DNA from: Cytobacillus kochii
GTDB lineage: Bacteria > Bacillota > Bacilli > Bacillales > Cytobacillaceae
NCBI RefSeq assembly: GCF_020171845.1
Contig: NZ_JAIVAM010000004.1
Span: 62,001 to 126,000 of the forward strand
Reading direction: 5' to 3'
Length of the DNA stretch: 64,000 nucleotides
The notes under the pieces are model-generated. The model was not told the origin of the DNA, did not search any database, and worked only from the letters and a program-made list of their open reading frames with translations. A program made the translations under genes and the position numbers. This document shows, one piece after another, positions 42,288 to 51,747 of the stretch; within the stretch, counting starts at the first letter, position 1; each line of letters begins with the position of its first letter.

Positions 42288-45200
42288 AACCACTGTTATT
42301 AACAATGCAAGCGTTTGGACCATATGCCGGTAAAGAAATGATTGATTTTACTCAATTAGGTGGTCGTTCAATGTTTGTTATATCCGGAAAAACAGGAGCG
42401 GGAAAAACAACTATTTTTGACGGGATAACATTTGCCATTTATGGGAAGGCGAGTGGGGAAGATCGAATGGGTGCAGACTTACGTAGTCAGTTTGCAGAAG
42501 AAGAGTTAATAACGGAAGTATCGCTCACATTCACAATTAAAGAGAAACGATTCTATATTGTTCGCTCTCCTCAGCAATTGAAGAAAAAAACGAGAGGGGA
42601 CGGCTTCACAACCCTTGGTGCAAAGGCCGAATTATATTCGATTTCTAATGATGGTACAAAGCAACAATTAGCTGCGAATGTTCGAGATGTAGATGAAAAG
42701 ATTAAAGAAATCATGCTTATTGATAGCAACCAATTCAGGCAAATACTGATGATTCCACAAGGAGAGTTTCGTAAATTACTCACTTCAGATAGTAAAGAAA
42801 AGGAAGTCATACTGCAAAAACTATTTCATACAGAGGTATATAAAAGAATAGAAGAAAGATTAAAAGATGAAGCAGCTGAACTGCGCAAAAATGTGGAAGT
42901 GAAATTTGAGCAAAAGCAGAGAATCGCGCAGCAAATTCATGCTGTTATGAATCAGGAGTTACAGAGCGTACTAGAAGAGGATAAGCTTGAGTCTATCAAT
43001 CATCATCAGTTTGTAAAACTTTTATCAGAAGAATTAGCACAAATGGAAGAAAAAATAATTGACTGGTCAAAAAAAATAAAAGAGCTTGAAAAGAGAAGTT
43101 TAGAATTTCAGCAAAAGAAAATAGAAGGAAACCGGATTATTGAACAATTCACATTAAAGGAAAGATTAACTGAAAGGTATGAACAGCTAAAAGATACTGA
43201 GGAAATAATAGCGAAGAAAGAGAAAGATTTATCATCGGCGTACAAAGCAGCTGTCTTATTCGAACAGGAACAAAATTGCCACCGTTTAAAAAAAGAAATG
43301 AATCATATTTCCGAGCAAATGCAATCAGTCCAAAGTGAAGAAAAAATCCAAAAGGAACGGCTATTACATGCAAATAAAGCATTAGAGATGGAATTGCTTC
43401 GGGAGAAAGAAAGAGAATTAGTAGAATCAGAGTGGTTGTCATTAAAAAATTTACACGATGATATCCACATCTTTGCTGACACAGAGAAAAAGGTTTCATT
43501 ATTAGATCATGCAATGACTAGTAAAAAGAAAGAGATTGATAAAAGCCAACAAAAACTTCATCATTTACAGCAAGAATTAAAAAAAGTAAAAGAAGAAAAG
43601 CAAGAGCTTGAGAAAAATCAAGAACATATGCTATCAATAGAACAACAACTTCATCAACACAAATATGAAATCAAACAATTACAATCACTTATACACTCAG
43701 AGCAAGAATTAGTTATTGAAAAGCAATCTTATGAAGAGAAAGATAAATATCTGCAGAATGCAATTGCGCGCTTGAATGATAGTAAATCACTTCAGCACGA
43801 ACTCGAGAAGAAGTGGATAGAAGGACAAGCAAGTATTCTAGCAAGGCAGCTTCAACAAGGTGAACCATGTCTTGTTTGTGGTTCAATTCATCATCCATCA
43901 ATTGCTAATGGTCATGAAACCATTCCAACTGAGGAGGATTTAAACGCAGCTAAACATCAAGTATTAGTCGTTGAAAAGGAAAAAATAGCGGCAGAGCAAG
44001 CTTTCTACCTAGTACAATCTAAATTACAACATATCGAAAAATCAATTGCGAAACTATTAACAGAAATACAATCAGAGCATCTACATCATTTAACATTAGA
44101 TAATGCAAAAGAAGTTTTAGCAGAAGTGGAAGAAAACGAAAGAAAAAAAAGGCAACAGAAAAATCAACTAGAAAAAGAAAAATCAAAGCTAAAGCAATGT
44201 CAAGAAAAAATCATTTTGTTAGAAGAAGAGGTAAGTCAGTATGCAGAAAAAACAGATACGCTTAAGCAATCTGTTGTTGATTTAAACAATGAATATATAA
44301 AGCATCATACCTCGCTGCAAAGATTGATTAAGATTATTCCAGAGGATTTACGTTCTTTACCGCAATACAAAATGGCTTTGCAAAATAAACAGGACAAATT
44401 GCAGACATTAAAAGACCAATTAAAGTTGGCAGAAGAACAGAAAGATAAAGTGGCTAAACAATTAACCATTTTGAAATCGCGTTATGAAACATTCACCCAA
44501 CAACATGACCATTTACAAGGACAATTACATCAGGAAAGAACGGACTTTGTTAATCGAATGCAGGAGCAAGGCTTTCAAAGTTATAGTGAATATGCCAATG
44601 CGCAAATTTCAGAAGAGCTTAGGGAACAAATCGCTCAAGAGATACGTTCGTATCGTGAAGAATTTCGTTCTGTTAATGACCGCTTAAATGAGTTGACGAA
44701 ACAATTAAGAGATATAATGAAACCAGATCTAGAGCAAATTGAATTGAAAATAAATGAACTCGCTAATAAGATGCAATTTGAAAATGAGCAATACAATCAA
44801 CTTATGTATAAGAAAAGAGATAATGAAAAGGCATATACACGTTTAGAAAGTCTTCATGAAGAAATTGCCGATTTAGAAGAACGTTATCGCCTCATTGGTC
44901 ATTTATCCGATATTTCGAAAGGGCAAAATACGTATAGATTGACGTTCGAACGGTTTGTTTTAGCGGCTTTCTTAGATGATATCCTTATTCAAGCCAATGT
45001 ACGTTTATATAAAATGACGAACGGAAGATATGAATTAACGAGAAAAACAGATCGTTCCAAAGGAAATGTACAAAGTGGATTAGAACTACTTGTATTTGAC
45101 CAGTACACAGGACAGGAAAGACATGTTAAAACATTATCAGGTGGGGAGAGTTTCAAGGCTTCTCTTGCCCTTGCATTAGGTCTTGCTGATGTGGTTCAAT

Positions 45201-45430
45201 CACATGCAGGTGGCGTTTCGATGGAAACCATGTTCATAGATGAAGGTTTCGGTACACTTGATCCTGAATCATTAGAACAAGCCATTGAATCACTCATCGA
45301 AATACAGAGTAGCGGAAGATTAGTGGGCATTATTTCCCACGTGCCCGAGTTAAAAGAAAGAATGGATGCACGCCTAGAGGTAGAGTCATCTAAAGGGGGC
45401 AGTACAACCAAGTTTATTTTTACAGCCTAA
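42284..45430 (+). CDS. sbcC: ATPase subunit SbcC
   Basis: A 1048-residue SMC-like protein. Walker A is GKTGAGKT (35-42). Long coiled coils run from about 190 to 850 and are interrupted by the zinc hook Cys529-x2-Cys532. The signature LSGGESFKASLALALGLAD and Walker B (FIDEGFGTLD) lie near the C-terminus. It partners SbcD in ATP-dependent processing of DNA hairpins and breaks. Length and order match Bacillus SbcC (about 1130 residues in B. subtilis), slightly short. A terminator follows. Confidence 0.96.
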   Translation: MKPLLLTMQAFGPYAGKEMIDFTQLGGRSMFVISGKTGAGKTTIFDGITFAIYGKASGEDRMGADLRSQFAEEELITEVSLTFTIKEKRFYIVRSPQQLKKKTRGDGFTTLGAKAELYSISNDGTKQQLAANVRDVDEKIKEIMLIDSNQFRQILMIPQGEFRKLLTSDSKEKEVILQKLFHTEVYKRIEERLKDEAAELRKNVEVKFEQKQRIAQQIHAVMNQELQSVLEEDKLESINHHQFVKLLSEELAQMEEKIIDWSKKIKELEKRSLEFQQKKIEGNRIIEQFTLKERLTERYEQLKDTEEIIAKKEKDLSSAYKAAVLFEQEQNCHRLKKEMNHISEQMQSVQSEEKIQKERLLHANKALEMELLREKERELVESEWLSLKNLHDDIHIFADTEKKVSLLDHAMTSKKKEIDKSQQKLHHLQQELKKVKEEKQELEKNQEHMLSIEQQLHQHKYEIKQLQSLIHSEQELVIEKQSYEEKDKYLQNAIARLNDSKSLQHELEKKWIEGQASILARQLQQGEPCLVCGSIHHPSIANGHETIPTEEDLNAAKHQVLVVEKEKIAAEQAFYLVQSKLQHIEKSIAKLLTEIQSEHLHHLTLDNAKEVLAEVEENERKKRQQKNQLEKEKSKLKQCQEKIILLEEEVSQYAEKTDTLKQSVVDLNNEYIKHHTSLQRLIKIIPEDLRSLPQYKMALQNKQDKLQTLKDQLKLAEEQKDKVAKQLTILKSRYETFTQQHDHLQGQLHQERTDFVNRMQEQGFQSYSEYANAQISEELREQIAQEIRSYREEFRSVNDRLNELTKQLRDIMKPDLEQIELKINELANKMQFENEQYNQLMYKKRDNEKAYTRLESLHEEIADLEERYRLIGHLSDISKGQNTYRLTFERFVLAAFLDDILIQANVRLYKMTNGRYELTRKTDRSKGNVQSGLELLVFDQYTGQERHVKTLSGGESFKASLALALGLADVVQSHAGGVSMETMFIDEGFGTLDPESLEQAIESLIEIQSSGRLVGIISHVPELKERMDARLEVESSKGGSTTKFIFTA

Positions 45431-45437
45431 GTAATTT

Positions 45438-45473
45438 TGGACTCTCTTCATTGATAAGGGAGTCCTTTTTACG
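45438..45473 (+). terminator. Terminator after sbcC
   Basis: GGACTC (45439-45444) pairs with GAGTCC (45460-45465), followed by TTTTT. Confidence 0.82.
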
Positions 45474-45700
45474 TAACAAAAAAGGTTTGGATTATGTAGA
45501 AACGACATCACTTCGTTTCGAATGATTTTTTTCGAGCGATTATTCACTATTATTAGGAATTTTCGGGCGAATAGAAGTGTTTGTCTATAGTCACTTTTTC
45601 ACAAAAAGAAAATACTTGTGCGAAAGCAACAGACAGATAAGAGCAAGGTAAAAAAGTAAGTGCTTCACTCAGAAGCACAAAAGGTGAAAAAGGGGAGCAT

Positions 45701-45820
45701 ATGATGTTTGACCTTTACTCCGAACGAAAGATAGAAATGAAAGCTGTGCCAACAAACAAGGCTAGCCTGAGTGAATTAGGTTCAAAAACTCCTAACAAGA
45801 CCCCAGCAAAAATTGTTTAA
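45701..45820 (+). CDS. Candidate 39-aa leader peptide upstream of the Tet(L)-like gene
   Basis: A 40-codon frame starting with two ATGs has a correctly spaced AAGGGGAG site and ends 95 bases before the efflux gene. The peptide is hydrophilic and basic (SERKIEMKAVPTNK) with no membrane segment. A GTGCTTC/GAAGCAC hairpin (about 45662-45680) lies just upstream, and a GAAACGA/TCGTTTC stem with a T-run lies at 45499-45526. Chromosomal tet(L) genes of Bacillus are controlled through a translated leader peptide. This could be an analogue, or simply a small independent protein. Confidence 0.5.
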   Translation: MMFDLYSERKIEMKAVPTNKASLSELGSKTPNKTPAKIV

Positions 45821-45914
45821 TGTTTTCTTTCGAAAAGCGGAATAATAGGAATCAAAGTTTAATTATTGTATAATTATTAATAATCAGAAAATAATTAAAA
45901 GGAGGTGAAAAGGC

Positions 45915-47276
45915 ATGGCCGTTGCATCCTTCACTCGAACGAGCGCTCATAAGCAAGAAAACCCACAATATAAAAAGTTAATTTTAGCACTCTGTTTTTG
46001 TAGCTGGTTTGTCGTTATGAACACAACAATGTTTAATATAGCCTTGCCCAATATAATAACAAACTTACATATTACCCCGATTATCGGTTCGTGGATGGTT
46101 TCTGGATACTCCATCGCTTTTGCCATTTTTACACTCACATTTAGTCGATTATCCGATTATATTTCTATAAAAAAATTGCTCCTTATTGGACTTAGTATAT
46201 TTATAAGCTCTTCGTTGGTTGGATTTTTTGCTGAAAATTTTATTATCCTTTTATGTTCACGAATCTTACAAGCGGTGGGTGCTGGGGCTGTTCCAGGATT
46301 ATCTATGATCATTGCTAGTAGATATGTGCCGATATCAGAAAGAGCAAAATCAATTGCCATGATTGGTTCAGGTGCAGCATTAGGTTTTGGTTTAGGTCCA
46401 GTAGTAGGTGGGGTGGCAACACAATTCTTTGGTTGGAATTACTTATTTCTAATACCGCTAATGGTTCTTGTCTTTTTGCCTATACTAATGCAACTGTCTC
46501 CGGAAAATGAAAGAAGGGAAGGGAGCTTTGATATATTTGGTTGCTTACTTACTAGTTGTACAACTATTGCCGCCCTTTTAACTATCTCGCAAACATCTTA
46601 TTTATTCGGCGCAGTATTTGTAGGTTTAGCAATCCTTACAATGTTCTATTTGATGAAGCAGAATCACCCATTTATATTTCCGCAATTACTATTCAATAAA
46701 CACTATATACGATTATTAGTCATTGGTTTATCAGGTTTTATTTTCCATTTTTCAAATTTATTTATGATGCCACTTATTTTAGGGAATTTGCATCATAGAG
46801 ACCCAATTATTATGGGCCTATTGATATTTCCCGGTGCCATCATCGCTATGTTTGCTGGACCCTATATTGGTAAGTTGATAGATTTATATGGAAGCAAGCG
46901 TTTTATTTCTCTTGGCCAATTAACATTACTGATCGCCTCCTTACTGTTTGCTTTTTTACAAGCGTACAATTCGTACTTTATTATGGGTGCTTACATTTTT
47001 GCAAGTATCGGTTTTTCTATGCTAAATAGCAGCGTTGCCAATGAAACAGCCTATCTATTATCAGCAGAATTGAACAGTGCAGGTATGGGTCTGTTACAAC
47101 TACTTCAATTTATTGGTGGAGGAATTGGAGTGACAATATGTGGATTATTAATGAATCTTCAGGAGGAATTGCCACTATATATTCAGTATGAACGCGTCTA
47201 CTTTATGCTTGCATGTATACTCGTACTCGCTTTTAGCTATCAAATCATCTTTCGGAAAGTAGATATTGAAACTTAA
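45915..47276 (+). CDS. MFS efflux protein, Tet(L)/Tet(K)-like
   Basis: A 453-residue transporter with about 14 hydrophobic segments. The length and several blocks recall Tet(L)/Tet(K) proton antiporters: NIALPNIITNLHITPIIGSWM, SRILQAVGAGAVPGLSMIIASRYVP, and motif C as GSGAALGFGLGPVVGG. Those proteins export tetracycline-Co or sodium and potassium. Similarity to the resistance proteins is moderate, so a general cation or drug exporter is likelier than clinical-type resistance. AAGGAGGTG precedes the ATG; TATAAT at 45869-45874 is a possible -10 within the spacer after the leader frame. Confidence 0.8.
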   Translation: MAVASFTRTSAHKQENPQYKKLILALCFCSWFVVMNTTMFNIALPNIITNLHITPIIGSWMVSGYSIAFAIFTLTFSRLSDYISIKKLLLIGLSIFISSSLVGFFAENFIILLCSRILQAVGAGAVPGLSMIIASRYVPISERAKSIAMIGSGAALGFGLGPVVGGVATQFFGWNYLFLIPLMVLVFLPILMQLSPENERREGSFDIFGCLLTSCTTIAALLTISQTSYLFGAVFVGLAILTMFYLMKQNHPFIFPQLLFNKHYIRLLVIGLSGFIFHFSNLFMMPLILGNLHHRDPIIMGLLIFPGAIIAMFAGPYIGKLIDLYGSKRFISLGQLTLLIASLLFAFLQAYNSYFIMGAYIFASIGFSMLNSSVANETAYLLSAELNSAGMGLLQLLQFIGGGIGVTICGLLMNLQEELPLYIQYERVYFMLACILVLAFSYQIIFRKVDIET

Positions 47277-47324
47277 TAGTTCAAAACAATATAATAATAG
47301 AAAAAGAATTCAAGGGGACAATAG

Positions 47325-47783
47325 ATGATGGAATTGATGATCGATGATTTATCAGGTACAGATATTCAACAATTGATAATGGAACATTTAGCGGATATGA
47401 GCAGTCAATCACCTCCTGAAAGTACACATGCTCTAAATTTAAATGGTTTAAAACATCCTTCTGTGACCGTTTGGAGCTGCTGGGAATCTGGTTTGCTCGT
47501 TGGTTGTGCGGCATTAAAAGAGCTAGACAACCAACATGGTGAGATCAAATCGATGAGAACAGCAAAAAACGCTTTACGAAAAGGGGTAGCAGGAAAACTA
47601 TTAGATCATTTGCTTCATGAAGCAAAGGAGCGGGGGTACTTACGTTTAAGTTTAGAAACAGGTTCGATGGAATCTTTCGAACCAGCTAGAAAATTGTACG
47701 AAAGTAGAGGGTTTCAATATTGCCAACCATTTGAACACTATAAGGAAGATCCCAATAGTGTGTTTATGACACGAACAATTTAG
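47325..47783 (+). CDS. GNAT family N-acetyltransferase
   Basis: A 152-residue acetyltransferase. The acetyl-CoA binding motif is in KNALRKGVAGKLLDHLLHEAKERGY, a variant of the R/Q-x2-G-x-G/A loop. LRLSLETGSMESFEPARKLYESRGF is typical of YdfB/PhinO-like GNATs. Substrate is unknown; many act on amino groups of small molecules or protein N-termini. The ATG at 47325 follows AAGGGGA; ATG 47328 is an alternative. A terminator follows at 47839. Confidence 0.87.
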   Translation: MMELMIDDLSGTDIQQLIMEHLADMSSQSPPESTHALNLNGLKHPSVTVWSCWESGLLVGCAALKELDNQHGEIKSMRTAKNALRKGVAGKLLDHLLHEAKERGYLRLSLETGSMESFEPARKLYESRGFQYCQPFEHYKEDPNSVFMTRTI

Positions 47784-47838
47784 AATAAGAAAATTATTCT
47801 TGTTAGGTGATGCTAGTTAAGAACAGCTACAATAAAAA

Positions 47839-47874
47839 AGGGTGCAAACCGAATGTGATTTGCACCTGTTTTTC
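47839..47874 (+). terminator. Terminator after the GNAT gene
   Basis: GGTGCAAA pairs with TTTGCACC, followed by TGTTTTT. Confidence 0.88.
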
Positions 47875-47896
47875 TTCGCATTATGGAAATATTTTT

Positions 47897-48073
47897 TTAA
47901 AGGACAAAGGTGAAAATGAAAAATAAAATGTAAATGAAGATTAATAAGCCGATAATTGTAAAGGCAATAGTTGCTATTTTACTACTAGAGTATTTATTAA
48001 GAACAAACACCATCACAATATAGAGAATAAAAAAGATTAGAGCTGGTAAGAAAATAAAGAATGTTGAACTCAA
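47897..48073 (-). CDS. Small two-helix membrane protein (58 aa)
   Basis: On the minus strand a TTG start, preceded by AAAGGG about 8 bases away, opens a 58-residue frame. It holds two hydrophobic helices (about 4-25 and 34-57) joined by the polar loop NKYSSSK. I recognise no family. It is convergent with the GNAT gene. Its clean two-helix profile and ribosome site argue that it is translated. Confidence 0.55.
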   Translation of the reverse strand: MSSTFFIFLPALIFFILYIVMVFVLNKYSSSKIATIAFTIIGLLIFIYILFFIFTFVL

Positions 48074-48750
48074 TTGGAAAACCCTTTCTTTTGCAATATA
48101 TGTACATTCTCTACTATCTTAAATGAAAGCTAGTAGGACATGCAATATTTCATAAAGAGCATAACCTTTTTGGGTTATTTTTCAAGCGTATGATAGGTAT
48201 ATTAAAACGGTAACAGAAGGAGATATGTAAACGTGAAAAAATAGAAAGATGGAACAGCAACCTCCCTTTCAATTGTTTGCTATCTTCTCTTTACTAGTGC
48301 GAGGGAAGCTATACATACAATAAAAATATGACAATTACATAAAATAAACATTCTTTGTGGTAGAAAACGATGTGATACTGAATAATTCCCCCCCTTATAA
48401 TGAAAAGTTTCTGTGATCTCCTTTAAGCAATTGCGACTTCTTAACACACTAATTAAGGAAGGGGTGTATCTTTTTTGGAGCGCCACTCGTTTGTCGGTTC
48501 ACACCCACATCCTCAGTCAATTGTAGTTCTGTCCACTTTTTTCGCTACACAACAGATATGGAATCCTTGAGCAATTCCTTTCCCTCTTTTCATACATGTG
48601 GATTTTTACAGTATTATTTAAAATGTCAAAATGAAATGTAAAAAAATTTAGATAATTATTAACCTTTTTATTTTGTTGAGGATATTTATGGTATCATTTG
48701 TAAATAACAAAGATCCTAAATTCTAGTGAAAAAGGAGATTTGCGCGACAA
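48074..48750. other. 677-base region without a convincing gene
   Basis: Neither strand has a frame with a good ribosome site and gene-like composition. The only longer frame (minus strand, 48280-48486) has no such site and an unlikely composition. The last 100 bases probably contain the promoter of the next MFS gene (a TATCAT at 48692-48697 without a clear -35). Confidence 0.5.
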
Positions 48751-49998
48751 TTGATATCATTACATAATTTGAAAGAATGGAAAAACCCCATCATTTTATT
48801 TATCTCACTTTCTAGTGCCCATATTGGTAGTTTTGTATATTTAGCAGCCATTAATGTATTGGTGTACAAAATAACAGATGGTTCAGCAGCGGCTGTCGCT
48901 GGTCTATGGATGATTTCACCAATAATCAACATGATGACAAAGTTGTGGACAGGTAGTTTTATAGATTATCGTAGTAAAAAGAAAATCGTGATGATTACTT
49001 ATGTTTTACGTGCTTTATTAATTGTAACCATGTTCTTCGCAACGAATATAACCTACTTGTATCTTATTTTAATTGCTTTAAGTGTGGCGCAATCATTTTT
49101 TGTCCCTGCGTCAGTAACCTATACAACGATGATAGTCCCCTTTGAGAAAAGAAAAAAGTTCAATACATTCCGTTCGGTCACATCATCTAGTGCTTTTATA
49201 ATTGGGCCAGCGATAGCTGGTGTATTTATCTTGTTGACAACCGTTGAGGTGACTCTTTTATTAACTAGTTTGTTTTTTGTCATTGCAGCCCTCTTTATTT
49301 GCTTTCTACCTGATGTTGATAAGAAGAAGATGGAGGTCCCTCGATTAACAGTTAACAGAGTAAAAGGAGATTTTACCATGGTTTTTACCTTCTTAAAAAA
49401 AGAGAAATATGTCAGCTTTGTCTACTTAGGTTGTTTATTTCTGGTAATCATTGCCTATGTTATGGATGCGCAAGAGGTCGCTTTTATTCAAACAGTAGTC
49501 GGCCTTTCTGAGACTGATTATAGCTTTCTTTTGAGTATTACAGGTATAGGATCGGTTGGTGGCGCTTTAGTATTAACCATAATGGCAAATAGACTAACAA
49601 TCCGATCAATGATTACTTGTGGAATGTTCATGATGGCTATCGGATATGTTATCTACTCATTATCCTCATCATTTACGGCTGTGATGAGCAGTTTTATTCT
49701 ATTAGGTTTTTTTAATAGTTTCTTAAATGCTGGAGCCTTAACTTTTTACCAAAATAATATCCCGGTAGAAATGATGGGCAGAGTAACAAGTATCTTTCAA
49801 TTGCTGCAAAGTATGCTTCAAGTAGGATATTTAAGTATCATTATACTAATGACTCATCTCATTCCATTAAAAAATATTATCATTACATTGAGTCTGCTCC
49901 TTTTTGCATTCACTTGTCTTTATGTTGTAGTTATTTTTCGCTATTCTTTTCAACGTTATTTTACAGAAAAAGGGGAGGAGATGTCTTCTGATGAATAA
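48751..49998 (+). CDS. MFS transporter (MFS_3/EntS-like)
   Basis: A 415-residue protein with about 12 membrane segments. The loop KLWTGSFIDYRSKKKIVMITYVLRALLI between helices 2 and 3 and the segment FVPASVTYTTMIVPFEKRKKFNTFRS are typical of the MFS_3 group with macrolide and siderophore exporters. The only candidate start is TTG 48751, 13 bases after GGAG, which is rather long. It is not clearly linked to neighbours. The exported compound is unknown. Confidence 0.8.
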   Translation: MISLHNLKEWKNPIILFISLSSAHIGSFVYLAAINVLVYKITDGSAAAVAGLWMISPIINMMTKLWTGSFIDYRSKKKIVMITYVLRALLIVTMFFATNITYLYLILIALSVAQSFFVPASVTYTTMIVPFEKRKKFNTFRSVTSSSAFIIGPAIAGVFILLTTVEVTLLLTSLFFVIAALFICFLPDVDKKKMEVPRLTVNRVKGDFTMVFTFLKKEKYVSFVYLGCLFLVIIAYVMDAQEVAFIQTVVGLSETDYSFLLSITGIGSVGGALVLTIMANRLTIRSMITCGMFMMAIGYVIYSLSSSFTAVMSSFILLGFFNSFLNAGALTFYQNNIPVEMMGRVTSIFQLLQSMLQVGYLSIIILMTHLIPLKNIIITLSLLLFAFTCLYVVVIFRYSFQRYFTEKGEEMSSDE

Positions 49999-50113
49999 CA
50001 GCAAATTGCCATGTTTGCATACGACTTTTCTGCAAACAGTTTTATTTGCTACCTAAGAGTGAAAGGAGTATGATGTGTTATAAGAATATTCAGTTTATTG
50101 AAAGGGGGATTAT

Positions 50114-50794
50114 ATGGGAAAAACGGCTTTATCATGGAGTGGGGGGAAGGACGCTTGTTTGGCATTAGACTACTTATTGGCTAATGGAATAAGTGTTGAA
50201 GTATTGATTACAACAAAACAACCATCTGCAAAAAGGACATATGGTCATGGAGAAAAAACAAATCTGTTAGTAAAACAAAGTGAATCATTAGGTATACCTA
50301 TCCATTTTATTGACACAGACATAGATAACTATACAGATAGATTTGTAGAAGAATTAAAGCAAATGAAGATAAAATATGATTTAGAGGCAATTGCATTTGG
50401 GGACATTTATTTTACGCCCCATAAAGATTGGGGAGAGAAGCTTGCTTCAACAGTCGGGTTACAGGCTATTTATCCATTATGGAGAAAAAAAGAAGAAGTA
50501 GATGCACTTCTAAAATCGTTTATTCAGCGTGGTTATAGAGCTAAAGTGATAAGAGTCCGTCCGGATTGTTTATCTGATAGTTGGCTAGGCAGAGAGATAG
50601 ATGATGAGTTTTTTCAGAAGATTAAGTTAGAAGAAGTCTGTCCGATGGGAGAAGCAGGAGAATATCATAGCTTTGTTTATGATGGACCGATTTTTTCTAA
50701 AGCGGTTTCACTCCTTACTAAGGAAACAGTGTTATGGGAAGGATCTAAGAAGGTTGATTACCATTTAATTCATGATGGGGAGGTAGAAGTATGA
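50114..50794 (+). CDS. Dph6-like adenine nucleotide alpha hydrolase (diphthine--ammonia ligase family)
   Basis: A 226-residue PP-loop ATP pyrophosphatase with SWSGGKDACLALDYLL at the N-terminus, AIAFGDIYFTPHKDWGEK in the middle and GEAGEYHSFVYDGPIF at the end, the full Dph6/MJ0570 pattern. Eukaryal and archaeal members amidate diphthine on EF-2. Bacteria lack diphthamide, so here another ATP-dependent amidation or adenylation is likely. Its last four bases overlap the ATG of the PanE-like gene. AAAGGGGG precedes the start. Confidence 0.88.
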   Translation: MGKTALSWSGGKDACLALDYLLANGISVEVLITTKQPSAKRTYGHGEKTNLLVKQSESLGIPIHFIDTDIDNYTDRFVEELKQMKIKYDLEAIAFGDIYFTPHKDWGEKLASTVGLQAIYPLWRKKEEVDALLKSFIQRGYRAKVIRVRPDCLSDSWLGREIDDEFFQKIKLEEVCPMGEAGEYHSFVYDGPIFSKAVSLLTKETVLWEGSKKVDYHLIHDGEVEV

Positions 50795-51747
50795 AAATAG
50801 GTGTGGCCGGGGCAGGAGCAGTTGGAAGTTTGTTTGGGGCATTACTTGCAAATGCTCATCATGAAGTGACCTTTCTAGCCAGAGGTAAGCATTTAACTAG
50901 ATTGCAAGAGAGGGGCATAAAAGTAGTTAGTGAGCAATATCCTATCCTTAACTTAAATAATGAACATACGATTTTCACTAATGACATACATGCGTTAGCT
51001 TCAGTAGACATCCTTCTATTTTGTGTAAAGTCTACTGATACGAAAAAGTTAGCTGATAGCCTTAAGGGTGTTATTAAAGATGAGACAATGATTGTAACGA
51101 TGCAAAATGGGGTGGATAATGAAGAAGTATTGGCACGAAGTCTAACGAATAATAAAATTTTTTCTTGTGCGACTTATGTGCAAGCAAGTATAACTGAACC
51201 AGGCATTGTGAAAGAATCGGGATCACATCAATTATTAATAGGTGCATTACAAAAAGAAGATAGCAATCAAGCGAGAAAAATAGTTGATTTATTTCAAAGA
51301 GCAGGAATAAGTGCAAAATTCACAGAAGAAATCCTTAACCATAAGTGGAAAAAGCTTCTTTGGAATATTACCTTTAATCCGTTGTCGGCTATTACAAAAG
51401 CAACAATTGGCGAAATATTAGAAAGTGTGGAATTAAGTGCTTTGGCGAAAAACGTGGCGGCAGAAGCCGTTTCTGTGGCAGCAAGACAAGGTTATCCATT
51501 TGATAAAGAAAAAGTGATTCAGTCTATTTTTAAAAAAGCGACCTATGCCAAAGAACATCAGACATCTATGCTACAAGACCGGTTAAATGGTAAGGCCATG
51601 GAATACGAATCGATGTGTGGGTATGTTCTTAAACTTGCCCATGAAACAAAAATAGAAGTGCCAACGATTATGTTTTTATATAGTATTTTGAAATTTTGGG
51701 ACGAAAAAGAAAAAAGAAAGGACTACGGATATGCTGAAACCTTATAA
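50791..51747 (+). CDS. 2-dehydropantoate 2-reductase family protein (PanE/ApbA)
   Basis: A 318-residue NADP-dependent reductase. The Rossmann motif is GVAGAGAVGSLFGALL; the catalytic Lys is probably in LNHKWKKLLWNITFNP, and the NxxxxxLxxxxx pattern of ApbA proteins is present. It reduces ketopantoate in pantothenate synthesis or similar 2-keto acids. No panB or panC is nearby, so it may act on another ketoacid. It overlaps both neighbours (ATGA and 17 bases), forming a tight three-gene operon. Confidence 0.87.
   Translation: MKIGVAGAGAVGSLFGALLANAHHEVTFLARGKHLTRLQERGIKVVSEQYPILNLNNEHTIFTNDIHALASVDILLFCVKSTDTKKLADSLKGVIKDETMIVTMQNGVDNEEVLARSLTNNKIFSCATYVQASITEPGIVKESGSHQLLIGALQKEDSNQARKIVDLFQRAGISAKFTEEILNHKWKKLLWNITFNPLSAITKATIGEILESVELSALAKNVAAEAVSVAARQGYPFDKEKVIQSIFKKATYAKEHQTSMLQDRLNGKAMEYESMCGYVLKLAHETKIEVPTIMFLYSILKFWDEKEKRKDYGYAETL

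Noticed and set aside
48280-48486. A 68-codon minus-strand frame in the gap before the MFS gene
   Set aside because: No ribosome site, and a composition unlike real proteins of this genome.
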